Below are positions 22,090-28,990 of a stretch of 32,963 nucleotides of DNA, piece after piece. How positions within the stretch are numbered: the first letter of the stretch is position 1; every line of letters begins with the position of its first letter. This DNA comes from a virus: positions 1 through 32,963 of the IMG/VR virus record IMGVR_UViG_3300025671_000263; one strand, written 5' to 3'. The position numbers and the translations under genes are program-made. The notes below the pieces were generated by a model. It was not told the DNA's origin. It searched no databases and saw only the letters and a list, made by a program, of their open reading frames with translations.

Positions 22090-22489
22090 ATTAGAACAGT
22101 CCTACATATTATTACTAAACACATTCGATGGATGGAACTTAGAATGGTGCGGAGGTGCATACGAGCATTATGACGCTATCGGCACTTCTCCAAAGGGTAT
22201 GAATTGTGTAGTCGAGTTTAAGTTTCGTAATAAATACTACAAGACTAAAATGCTAGAAGTATATAAGTATGAAAAACTAATGGAGATGCCGGATGATTAT
22301 GTAAAGATATATAGTGTACACGATCCAAAGGGTTCTTATATGTTTTGGCTAAATGAGTTGACTGTCCCGGATCCGGAAGAAATGTATTGTCCGAAAACGT
22401 CATTATGGGGAGGGCAGAAATTAAATAAGTCTGTATATTTACTAGAAGAAAGTCAAGCATTAACGATAACATACAATGAAAATAACTAG
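22067..22489 (+). CDS. PD-(D/E)XK nuclease-like protein (candidate)
   Basis: A 140-residue protein with a TTG start at 22067; the next in-frame ATG is too far in to leave the domain intact. Residues 22-62 read WNLEWCGGAYEHYDAIGTSPKGMNCVVEFKFRNKYYKTKMLEVYKYEKL. An Asp in YDAIG, then E-x-K in VEFKF and a downstream helix with a Lys, is the layout of the PD-(D/E)XK nuclease fold. A beta strand follows (VKIYSVHDPKGSYMFWLNEL). It may be a Holliday junction resolvase or other small endonuclease acting on the phage DNA. The family is not certain. Confidence 0.6.
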   Translation: MKIEQVHKLEQSYILLLNTFDGWNLEWCGGAYEHYDAIGTSPKGMNCVVEFKFRNKYYKTKMLEVYKYEKLMEMPDDYVKIYSVHDPKGSYMFWLNELTVPDPEEMYCPKTSLWGGQKLNKSVYLLEESQALTITYNENN

Positions 22490-22748
22490 GGAGCAGTTAA
22501 TTAATCATTATCAAACTTGGGCAGACACTACAAGAAACAACTTACATAAACGATATGCGCTTGGTCAAATAGACAAAATATTAAATGACGAGCCATTATG
22601 GGTAGATATACCTAGAGGTAGTATAATATACCATCCGGAAACGCATACGTATTTTGAAAATGCTAGGGAGGCTGCAAAACACTTTAAATGCTCCTTATAT
22701 TCCATTTACAACTATCCGCAAAAGTATGGAATAATCATACAGAAGTAA
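22476..22748 (+). CDS. Small protein with a NUMOD1-like DNA-binding helix
   Basis: A 90-residue protein. The N-terminal helix (REQLINHYQTWADTTRNNLHKRYALGQIDKI) is followed by VDIPRGSIIYHPETHTYFENAREAAKHFKCSLYSIYNYPQKYGII. The last part has the 'Y..a.eAAk.f....s.I.....' pattern of NUMOD1-type helix-turn-helix modules. It may bind DNA beside the nuclease-like gene it overlaps (14 bases). Its stop lies at the edge of a terminator. Confidence 0.6.
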   Translation: MKITREQLINHYQTWADTTRNNLHKRYALGQIDKILNDEPLWVDIPRGSIIYHPETHTYFENAREAAKHFKCSLYSIYNYPQKYGIIIQK

Positions 22749-22775
22749 CCGGGATATTTCTTCCGGTTTTTTTTT
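22747..22775 (+). terminator. Rho-independent terminator
   Basis: AACCGG at 22747-22752 pairs with CCGGTT at 22763-22768 (loop of 10), followed by seven T at 22769-22775. It ends the operon that started near 19264 or at a later internal start. Confidence 0.8.
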
Positions 22776-22803
22776 GCCTAATTTCGTAGATATTAAAATT
22801 TTG
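22773..22803 (+). promoter_or_regulatory. Weak Bacteroidota-type promoter candidate
   Basis: TTTG at 22773-22776, 19 bases, then AAATTTTG at 22796-22803, which matches TAnnTTTG at all but the first base. Transcription would begin near 22810, 8 bases before the start at 22818. The overlap with the terminator T run makes the -33 match partly accidental. Confidence 0.4.
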
Positions 22804-22817
22804 TTTATATTGCGTAT

Positions 22818-23108
22818 ATGAACGATTTATTAAAAACCACAGAGGATTTAGAAATTACCGCAGATTTGTTAATGGTAGCCACCACGTTATCCGAATGGAA
22901 GAAGCGTAAGCCAACCGATGAGATTATAGAATTAACTCAAGCGTTTAGCCGTATAGTGTTTTATGTATCACACTTACAGTTCGAGCGCAATTCTTATGAT
23001 ATTGCGATTTCAAATGTAAAGAAAGTAAAGAATGAAGAGATTATGAAATGGCGCGAACGTGCAGAGGTAGCCGAAAAGGCGTTGTCAAGTAACCCCTTAA
23101 ATTTATAA
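22818..23108 (+). CDS. Helical early protein, unknown, 96 residues
   Basis: A predominantly helical, charged protein (LLKTTEDLEITADLLMVATTLSEWKKRKPTDEIIELTQAFSRIVFYVSHLQFERNSYDIAISNVKKVKNEEIMKWRERAEVAEKAL) with a coiled-coil-like C-terminal half. It is the first gene after a terminator and weak promoter. I know similar proteins from early clusters of Bacteroidota phages but no function. Confidence 0.65.
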   Translation: MNDLLKTTEDLEITADLLMVATTLSEWKKRKPTDEIIELTQAFSRIVFYVSHLQFERNSYDIAISNVKKVKNEEIMKWRERAEVAEKALSSNPLNL

Positions 23109-23110
23109 AT

Positions 23111-23260
23111 ATGGATGCGTATTATGACAGATTGTTAAGTGACCACTTAGATAAGTATCACGAAGACAAATGGTCAAAGCCGATATGTAAAGTATGCGGT
23201 GCAGATTGCGAAGACGATCAAGATTATTGTTCAACAGATTGTAGCGATACTTATGAGTAG
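23111..23260 (+). CDS. Small zinc-ribbon protein, 49 residues
   Basis: The product has a helical start (DAYYDRLLSDHLDKYHEDKW) and CKVCGADCEDDQDYCSTDCSDTYE, with two CxxC-type pairs that can bind one zinc. It starts two bases after the stop of the previous gene and overlaps the next start (8 bases). The function is unknown; such ribbons often act as DNA- or protein-binding modules. Confidence 0.6.
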   Translation: MDAYYDRLLSDHLDKYHEDKWSKPICKVCGADCEDDQDYCSTDCSDTYE

Positions 23261-23366
23261 TTTTATTAGTGATTGTTGCGGAGCAAGACCTTGGTTAAAC
23301 AACCCGGATATGGGAATATGCGGTGATTGTATGGAGCATTGTGAATTTATAGACGAAAATATTTAG
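23253..23366 (+). CDS. Small zinc-ribbon protein, 37 residues
   Basis: The product SDCCGARPWLNNPDMGICGDCMEHCEFIDENI has the 'CCGA...GICGDCMEHCE' pattern that I recognise from many tiny Bacteroidota phage proteins. Its five cysteines and a His could bind zinc. It follows another zinc-ribbon gene with overlap, suggesting a pair. The function is unknown. Confidence 0.65.
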   Translation: MSSFISDCCGARPWLNNPDMGICGDCMEHCEFIDENI

Positions 23367-23368
23367 TT

Positions 23369-23611
23369 ATGAACGGATGGACAACATTTGAAACGTGGAA
23401 GATATGGCACGAAGTATTTAGCCATTGGGAGCCTCAAGAAGTTATGGATGCTAAAGATGTTTTAGCGTATGTCGAAGAGGCATTAGAGTTAGGTAGTGAT
23501 AACTCCTTAAAAGACAATATCGTTTACTCGTGGCTTCTTAATGTGAATTGGACAGAAATTGCAGACGCATTAAACGAGCAGTGGGTACAAGCACAAAAAG
23601 ACGCGGAATGA
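23369..23611 (+). CDS. DUF7249-like protein, 80 residues
   Basis: It opens NGWTTFETWKIWHEVFSHWEPQEVMD, close to the 'NGWTNYETW.v.l' start of a widespread phage domain (DUF7249 as I remember it). The rest is helical (AYVEEALEL, IVYSWLLNVNWTEIADALNEQWVQAQ). The molecular role of that family is not known to me. It begins two bases after the previous stop and overlaps the next start. Confidence 0.7.
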   Translation: MNGWTTFETWKIWHEVFSHWEPQEVMDAKDVLAYVEEALELGSDNSLKDNIVYSWLLNVNWTEIADALNEQWVQAQKDAE

Positions 23612-23724
23612 TGATAGGAGGATGGTTTTTAGCGGGAGTCTTTGTAGGTGCAGTATTGTATCACCTAATTACAGATTGGATCGAAATGGATAAAGAAATG
23701 GATAAAATAGATAAAGATGAGTGA
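23608..23724 (+). CDS. Tiny membrane protein, 38 residues
   Basis: The start overlaps the previous stop (ATGA) and the end overlaps the next start (23717). It has one hydrophobic segment (MIGGWFLAGVFVGAVLYHLI) followed by an acidic tail (DWIEMDKEMDKIDKDE). The shape is that of a single-pass membrane peptide. Small membrane proteins in early phage regions often block host functions, but that is only a possibility here. Confidence 0.55.
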   Translation: MMIGGWFLAGVFVGAVLYHLITDWIEMDKEMDKIDKDE

Positions 23725-23956
23725 TAAGGTAGATATTCATAACGAGGCATTGCAAGAGATATCAAATGTTATAGGTTCTTTACAGATAATGATTGATAGT
23801 TCATTAGAGGTTGCAGAAGATATAGGCGATACATACGATAAAGAATTTACGATGTATCTTGTAGAGAATTTTTATGATTACTGCAAGAGATTAGAGATTT
23901 ACAAATACATATTTAAGAAACTAACAAATAAAGATTATGAAGATTACATTACTTGA
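23717..23956 (+). CDS. Helical early protein, unknown, 79 residues
   Basis: An acidic helical protein (VDIHNEALQEISNVIGSLQIMIDSSLEVAEDIGDTYDKEFTMYLVENFYDYCKRLEIYKYIFKKLTNKDYEDYIT). It overlaps the exonuclease gene by 20 bases. No family is recognised. The tight overlap suggests coupled translation with the exonuclease. Confidence 0.55.
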   Translation: MSDKVDIHNEALQEISNVIGSLQIMIDSSLEVAEDIGDTYDKEFTMYLVENFYDYCKRLEIYKYIFKKLTNKDYEDYIT

Positions 23957-24713
23957 TGGGTCGGTACACGATAGAGAGGAACTCATCGACAATATGCACA
24001 GCGACGAATTCTATTACAATTACTTGGGTAGCCGGGTAATGAGTAGTAGTAATCTTAGTTTACTAAAAAGCGGTGTAAAGTCGTACCATTATGTAATGAA
24101 GTATGGGCAAAAAGAAACACCGGCGTTACGCGAAGGACATTTATTTCATACAATGGTATTGGAACCGGAGAAGTTAAATAATTATGTGTTCCTTAATGTA
24201 GAGAGTAAGAACACAAAGGCATACAAAGAGGCTTGTGCGTATCACGCAGACGTATACACAGCGAAAGAAAAGCGAGATGCGGAGCGTTTAGTAGATGCAT
24301 TATTAAGAAATCAAAAGGCAATGGATTATTTACGGGATGCTCAATTTGAGGTACCGATGATTAGTGAGATAGAGAACACGGCGTTTAGAGGTAAGGCAGA
24401 CATTATACAGAACAATGGTCGGATCGTAGATTTAAAAACCACAATGGGCGTAGACAATTTTAATGTGAGCGCAGACAAATTCGGTTACCATCGTCAATGT
24501 TACATTTATTGCGAATTGTTTGGAGTAAGCCACAAGGATTTTTGGTTTGTAGTAATTGACAAGAAGAATTTAGATATTGGTATCTTTGATTGTTCGGAAG
24601 AGTTTTATGAGATAGGAAAACAAAGCACTCACGATCTGTTAGATATGTATTGGCAGACAATAGGGAACCCGGACTTTGAGATAGACGATTATGTATTAAG
24701 AGGAACATTATAA
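23937..24713 (+). CDS. PD-(D/E)XK exonuclease, RecE/YqaJ-like
   Basis: A 258-residue protein with the RecE/PDDEXK layout: SSSNLSLLKSGVKSYHYV (36-53), PALREGHLFHTMVLEPEK (62-79), RGKADIIQNN (151-160) with the metal-binding Asp 155, GRIVDLKTT (161-169) with Asp 165 and Lys 167 of the D/E-x-K, and HRQCYIYCELFG (185-196) with Gln. Such enzymes degrade one strand of DNA to leave single-stranded ends for recombination or replication. No annealing protein was recognised next to it. The AT content is like that of its neighbours. Confidence 0.82.
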   Translation: MKITLLDGSVHDREELIDNMHSDEFYYNYLGSRVMSSSNLSLLKSGVKSYHYVMKYGQKETPALREGHLFHTMVLEPEKLNNYVFLNVESKNTKAYKEACAYHADVYTAKEKRDAERLVDALLRNQKAMDYLRDAQFEVPMISEIENTAFRGKADIIQNNGRIVDLKTTMGVDNFNVSADKFGYHRQCYIYCELFGVSHKDFWFVVIDKKNLDIGIFDCSEEFYEIGKQSTHDLLDMYWQTIGNPDFEIDDYVLRGTL

Positions 24714-24720
24714 CAGAGAT

Positions 24721-25125
24721 ATGATAGAAACACAATTAAACAAGTTAACAAAAACCATTAACAAGTATTTCGAGGTAGACATATTCGCAAATACTAGAAA
24801 GCGAGATGTAGTAGATGCAAGGTATTTGTTCTGTTATGTGGCGTACAACACATATAACTTGACTTATCACAGAGTCGCAGAGTACTTTCGGAGGAATGGA
24901 AAGTCATTCGATCACTCAACCGCAGTATATGGTATCAATCAGTATGAGGTAATTATGATAAATAACCCAAAGGCTAAGTTGGTAATGGCTCAAATACTAA
25001 AAGAGATCGACAAAGACGCTCATACAGAATTCTTGATTAAGTCCGTATTAGAGGATGCAGACGATAAAGTAAAAGAAGAAGTGAGTAGGTATCTAAATGA
25101 GGTATATGCGAGTTCTATAGGTTAG
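24721..25125 (+). CDS. DnaA domain IV-like DNA-binding protein without ATPase
   Basis: A 134-residue protein. Residues 26-75 match the C-terminal DNA-binding domain of DnaA: RKRDVVDARYLFCYVAYNTYNLTYHRVAEYFRRNGKSFDHSTAVYGINQYE, including the DHSTA signature (64-68) that binds DnaA boxes. The AAA+ ATPase and the oligomerisation domains of DnaA are missing. It could mark the phage origin or compete with host DnaA. The C-terminal third is helical and acidic (DKDAHTEFLIKSVLEDADDKVKEEVSRYLNEV). Confidence 0.78.
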   Translation: MIETQLNKLTKTINKYFEVDIFANTRKRDVVDARYLFCYVAYNTYNLTYHRVAEYFRRNGKSFDHSTAVYGINQYEVIMINNPKAKLVMAQILKEIDKDAHTEFLIKSVLEDADDKVKEEVSRYLNEVYASSIG

Positions 25126-25170
25126 CAAAATAAGACTGCGAGTTATTAAAAAAACTTGTATATTTAAGCG

Positions 25171-25968
25171 ATGAGACCAATTCAAGTAGCACAAACCTTA
25201 GAAAGCAACAAGTGGAAATTTGCAAGTACATTTAAATATAGAGCACCGCATTGGTATACTCTTATAGAAACTTGGGATGATAAAGACCACTTCACACGAA
25301 TAGCCCACAGCGTTAGAGAATACTCTAGTAGAGAATACTTTTGGGGTAAACCCTTTCTAGTATGGAATTACAAGGGTATGAAATATTGGGTAATGGATGA
25401 CGATCCCAAAGACGCAGTTATCATTAATAAGACTTTTAATTCTTCGCAGTACAAAGGTCGAGATGATATAGAGTTAAAAGATACCGGTGAGTTAAACCCA
25501 CAAGTAACAAGACGAATACTAACAGATATCATTGACCAAGTACTACAGGGTAGGTTCGTGTATGAGATTGGATGTGGTCAAACCACTAATATCAATATGT
25601 GCCATTTTGTAGGTAACGCAGATTATTTAGGAGTTGATCCGGTTAGTTTTTACGTGCAGTTATCAAGGCAAAAGAATCCCGGTTATAAATTTCTAGTAGA
25701 TCGTTTCGAAACATACAGACGTGGTAAGTTTATAAAAGAGCGCACTGTGTTAGTCGGCTTGTATGGCAGTCCAAACTTTGTATTGGGTGAGTATCTAGCA
25801 GAGGTCGCAGAGTATGGCGGGTATATTTTAATGTTCTACAAAAAAGACAAATGTCCTCATTCCGGTATATATCCTATTTATTACACAAGCGAAGAAATTG
25901 ATGTGGTTTTAGGAGTAAAATCAAAAACAATAGAAACTGAAAATTATATAATTAAATACAAAGTATGA
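25171..25968 (+). CDS. Methyltransferase-fold protein with an extra N-terminal domain
   Basis: A 265-residue protein. Residues about 128-265 read as a Rossmann-type SAM-dependent methyltransferase: FVYEIGCGQTTNI (129-141) for motif I, YLGVDP (152-157) for motif II and a strand VLVGLYGSPNFVLGEYL. Residues 1-125 form a separate domain (VAQTLESNKWKFASTFKYRAPHWYTLIETW; YFWGKPFLVWNYKGMKYWVMDDDPKDAVIIN) whose 'pHwYt...w...YW.M....e..IIN' pattern I know from phage genes in modification-type clusters. The substrate is not readable. There is no NPPY/DPPY motif, so it is not a standard adenine or cytosine methylase. It overlaps the glycosyltransferase gene by 4 bases. Confidence 0.65.
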   Translation: MRPIQVAQTLESNKWKFASTFKYRAPHWYTLIETWDDKDHFTRIAHSVREYSSREYFWGKPFLVWNYKGMKYWVMDDDPKDAVIINKTFNSSQYKGRDDIELKDTGELNPQVTRRILTDIIDQVLQGRFVYEIGCGQTTNINMCHFVGNADYLGVDPVSFYVQLSRQKNPGYKFLVDRFETYRRGKFIKERTVLVGLYGSPNFVLGEYLAEVAEYGGYILMFYKKDKCPHSGIYPIYYTSEEIDVVLGVKSKTIETENYIIKYKV

Positions 25969-26552
25969 ATACAAAGTTTATAATGATGACTTGTGATATG
26001 CGTTCGGAAAGAATAGACTATTACAAAAAAGAAATTCCTAATTTAATATTAAATAAGGATGACTTCCCTAAAGAAGCAAGTGGTAAATTTAATTCAACTG
26101 CTTGGAATAATTATTTAAGGGGATGGGAGTTAGCAGGAGAAAATCCGACAGTACAAATGGATGATGATATTGTTTTATGTAATAACTTTTTTAATAAGAT
26201 AAATTGGATTATAAGTTTGCATCCCGAAGATGTTATTCAGTTTTTTAGTATGAGAAAAGATGACTTGAGCATAGGCACAAGATATATAAATGGCTCTAAA
26301 TTTATGATGCAACAATGTTATTATTTACCTGCAGGTGTTGCTAAAGGTATATTGTCATTAAAAGACGAATGGTATGAAAATGGAAAAGAGGGAGACAAAG
26401 CTCCTACAGACCTTATGATGGCAGAATATTTCAAAAGAAATAAAATAAAGTATTTGAATTATTGTCCAAATTTAGTAGATCATATAGAGGGTAAGAGTTC
26501 AATAGACTCAAGAAGAAGTAGTAGAAGAGTATCTAAAACTTTTGTGAAATGA
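25965..26552 (+). CDS. GT-A type glycosyltransferase
   Basis: A 195-residue protein. It begins with a strand and the Rx(S)ERIDYY pattern of GT25-like glycosyltransferases (CDMRSERIDYYKKEIPNLIL), then VQMDDDIVL (63-71) with the Asp-rich metal and sugar-nucleotide site, and CPNLVDHIEGKSSIDSRRSSRRVSKTF (167-193), the 'P.LV.H....S' ending seen in small fringe/GT25-type enzymes. It would transfer a sugar from a nucleotide donor. The gene is very AT-rich compared with 25171 and 27091. The target could be DNA, a virion protein or a host surface. Confidence 0.72.
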   Translation: MNTKFIMMTCDMRSERIDYYKKEIPNLILNKDDFPKEASGKFNSTAWNNYLRGWELAGENPTVQMDDDIVLCNNFFNKINWIISLHPEDVIQFFSMRKDDLSIGTRYINGSKFMMQQCYYLPAGVAKGILSLKDEWYENGKEGDKAPTDLMMAEYFKRNKIKYLNYCPNLVDHIEGKSSIDSRRSSRRVSKTFVK

Positions 26553-26590
26553 AAAATTTTGTGCAACTTATTTTATAAAAATTTAATGTT

Positions 26591-27094
26591 ATGAATGTAA
26601 AATGGGATTATGATTTAAAAGATTGGCAAAACGCAAACCCTGTTTTGTACACAGAAAAGAATGTTTTACCATATAGTTATAAGTTCAACGAAGATGAATT
26701 TAATGCAGTTTTGGATAAAAAAGGTCATCAGTTGAAAACTTGGGGTAATGCGGATTCTACAAGTGAGCCACATTGGATAGGAGTTAAAAAACAAACGCCT
26801 TTGCATACAGATCCAAGATATCCAAGATATACTTGGCATTTAATTTTACGAGTAGATAATTTTTGTTTAAGAGGAATCAATAAAGAAGAAGTTGTTTTAG
26901 AGGACAATATGCTTATTTTATTAGACACTCATTCACCTCATCAGTTGTTATCATTATCTAAAGACGCATTATATTATTTTGCGGTAAGTATTGATAGTAA
27001 AGAGATAATGAGTAAAAGTATAGCTAAAGAGAAACTAATTAAGTATGCAGAGTCTAATACAATATTAAGTCATACAGACCGAATTACTAAATGA
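26591..27094 (+). CDS. 2OG-Fe(II) oxygenase-like protein
   Basis: A 167-residue protein with the HxD...H facial triad pattern: TPLHTDPRYPRYTWHLILRVDNF (69-91), with His 72 and Asp 74 in the motif, and LDTHSPHQLL (111-120), with His 114 or 117 as the distal ligand. Lys 124 is a candidate for the 2-oxoglutarate contact. This 'TP.H.DP..PR.T..L.LR...' group appears in phages near DNA modification genes. It would hydroxylate a substrate, possibly a nucleotide base or a protein side chain. Like the glycosyltransferase, it is much more AT-rich than 27091 onwards. It overlaps that gene by 4 bases. Confidence 0.65.
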   Translation: MNVKWDYDLKDWQNANPVLYTEKNVLPYSYKFNEDEFNAVLDKKGHQLKTWGNADSTSEPHWIGVKKQTPLHTDPRYPRYTWHLILRVDNFCLRGINKEEVVLEDNMLILLDTHSPHQLLSLSKDALYYFAVSIDSKEIMSKSIAKEKLIKYAESNTILSHTDRITK

Positions 27095-28236
27095 GAATCT
27101 ATAAAAAGGAAAACGTCTACGAAGCGTCATTAAATAGGATTAGATATCTCTTTGATGAGTTTGAGGATGTGGTAGTGTCATTTAGTGGTGGTAAGGATTC
27201 GACTGTTGTACTAAACTTAGCATTACAAGTTGCAGAGGAAAAGGGTCGATTACCATTAAAAGTTATGTTCCTCGATCAAGAGGCAGAGTGGCAAGCTGTA
27301 ATAGATTACATTGAAGAGGTATTCGCAGACCCTAGAGTTGATCCGATGTGGCTACAAATTCCCTTTCACATATTTAATGCCTCGTCTAATATTAAGCAAT
27401 GGATAGTCGCTTGGGAAGAGGGCGCGGAGTGGATGCGTCCAAGAAACCCTATGGCATTAACAGAGAATGTGTATGGCACAATGCGTTTCTTTGATTTGTT
27501 TAGTGCTATCCCGGCATACCATTATAAGGACAGAAAGATGTGTTTCTTAGGTGGAGTAAGAGCAGAGGAATCACCAAGGCGTTATCTAGCAATGACAGAG
27601 GATTTAACCTATAAAGATATTACGTGGGGTAAACAGCTATCTAAGAATAAAACAGAACAGCATTACACGTTCTATCCTATTTATGATTGGTCATATACAG
27701 ACGTATGGAAGTCGATCCACGATAACAAGTGGGCATACACTAAGGTCTATGACTATCAATATATGCACGGGGTACACATTCGTAGTATGCGTGTATCAAA
27801 CCTACACCACGAAACCGCATTAGAGGTTTTACAATACCTACAAGAAGTAGAGCAAGAAACCTGGGTTGCATTAACAAAGCGGATGAGTGGGATCAATACT
27901 GCCGGAGTTATGAAGAAGCAGTACTTTGTAAAGGAGTTGCCATTTATGTTTAAAGATTGGGCAGAATACAGAGATTACCTTACCGACAACCTAGTTCAGA
28001 ACGAAAAGGTAAAGGCTAAATTTCATAAGACTTGGAAGCGTCAAGCAGAGATATTTGAGGGTATGAAACATATTGATGATCTACATAAGGCGCAAGTGAG
28101 AACCATACTCGCAAACGATGAGGACTTAACAAAGCTTAAAAATTTTACTGAAAGACCCGACATATTAAATTGGAAAAAATGGAAAAAAGGAATCATCACA
28201 AAGTATACCGATGGAAACAAGTATATCTTTGGTTAG
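27091..28236 (+). CDS. PP-loop PAPS reductase-like protein (IbrA-like)
   Basis: A 381-residue protein of the phosphoadenosine phosphosulfate reductase superfamily. The PP-loop SFSGGKDSTVV (30-40, with SGGKDST) binds ATP. It continues with LPLKVMFLDQEAEW, then FLGGVRAEESPRRYLA (the substrate-side loop) and FYPIYDWSYTDVWKSIHDN. At the C-terminus is a long extension (about 240-381). The family is the one of IbrA (DUF3440-type), usually paired with a ParB-like IbrB, as here. Related enzymes (DndC, for example) activate a substrate by adenylation for sulfur chemistry. The real substrate of the phage form is not known to me. Confidence 0.82.
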   Translation: MRIYKKENVYEASLNRIRYLFDEFEDVVVSFSGGKDSTVVLNLALQVAEEKGRLPLKVMFLDQEAEWQAVIDYIEEVFADPRVDPMWLQIPFHIFNASSNIKQWIVAWEEGAEWMRPRNPMALTENVYGTMRFFDLFSAIPAYHYKDRKMCFLGGVRAEESPRRYLAMTEDLTYKDITWGKQLSKNKTEQHYTFYPIYDWSYTDVWKSIHDNKWAYTKVYDYQYMHGVHIRSMRVSNLHHETALEVLQYLQEVEQETWVALTKRMSGINTAGVMKKQYFVKELPFMFKDWAEYRDYLTDNLVQNEKVKAKFHKTWKRQAEIFEGMKHIDDLHKAQVRTILANDEDLTKLKNFTERPDILNWKKWKKGIITKYTDGNKYIFG

Positions 28237-28325
28237 TATCTGTAGGAGTATGGATATTAGCGTTTCTAGCATTTGCTTATTTAATTCTAGCCATTTATTG
28301 GTTAGTTGAATTATTATTTATATGA
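28179..28325 (+). CDS. Small membrane protein between PP-loop and ParB genes, 48 residues
   Basis: Starts inside the end of the PP-loop gene (58-base overlap in another frame) and its stop overlaps the start of the ParB-like gene (28322). It has a basic N-terminus (MEKRNHHKVYRWKQ) and one long hydrophobic segment (VYLWLVSVGVWILAFLAFAYLILAIYWLVELLFI). The perfect fit between the two genes, filling the 85-base gap, argues that it is real. No function is recognised. Confidence 0.5.
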   Translation: MEKRNHHKVYRWKQVYLWLVSVGVWILAFLAFAYLILAIYWLVELLFI

Positions 28326-28990
28326 ACATATTAAAACTACTACAAGACGAAATTGATAAGCAAGACGATAAACTTGCATACATTGAGCAGATACGCGATC
28401 TGTTACATAAACTAAGTCCGTTACAAGCTCAACCTGTAGACCGGGTGCGATGGGTGGATGTGGATAAGGTACAGGCTAACGATTATAATCCTAATAGTGT
28501 TGCGACTATTGAGATGAAATTATTAGCTACTTCTATTAGCCACGATGGGTATACACAGCCGGTAGTAACTATTTATGACCAAAAAAAGGATAAGTACGTT
28601 ATAATAGATGGTTTTCATAGGTATTTAACTTGTAAGACACACGAAGAGATTAGGAAAAGAAATAATGGTAAACTACCAATAGTAGTATTAGACAAAGACA
28701 TTAATGATCGTATGGCGTCTACCGTTCGTCATAACAGAGCAAGAGGTAAGCACTCTATTAGCGGTATGAGTAATATAGTCTTTGAGATGCTCGATAACGG
28801 ATGGCAAGACCACGATATATGCGAGGAGTTAGGAATGGAGGCAGAGGAACTATTACGTCTCAAACATATAACAGGATTTAGCAAACTATTTGCAAACACA
28901 GAATACAAGAAAGCTTGGGAATCTAGGAAACAACTACAAATTAAAAAACAATATTATGAGAGTAGAGAGCGTAGCACTAACGCAGATTAA
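28322..28990 (+). CDS. ParB-like protein, IbrB-type
   Basis: A 222-residue protein. A helical N-terminus (1-38) is followed by a ParB/sulfiredoxin-like domain: VDKVQANDYNPNSVATIEMKLLATSISHDGYTQPVVT (48-84), YVIIDGFHRYLTCK (92-105, the ParB box with GFHRY) and TVRHNRARGKHSI (134-146). A helix-turn-helix-like segment follows (WQDHDICEELGMEAEELLRLKHITGF). ParB-type domains bind nucleotides and, in this pairing with an IbrA-like PP-loop protein, act as its partner. The last 35 bases overlap the next ParB-like gene. Confidence 0.8.
   Translation: MNILKLLQDEIDKQDDKLAYIEQIRDLLHKLSPLQAQPVDRVRWVDVDKVQANDYNPNSVATIEMKLLATSISHDGYTQPVVTIYDQKKDKYVIIDGFHRYLTCKTHEEIRKRNNGKLPIVVLDKDINDRMASTVRHNRARGKHSISGMSNIVFEMLDNGWQDHDICEELGMEAEELLRLKHITGFSKLFANTEYKKAWESRKQLQIKKQYYESRERSTNAD

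Noticed and set aside
28890-28955. Upstream start of the second ParB-like gene
   Set aside because: The extra 22 residues are only the shadow of the first ParB-like gene; ATG 28956 begins the domain.
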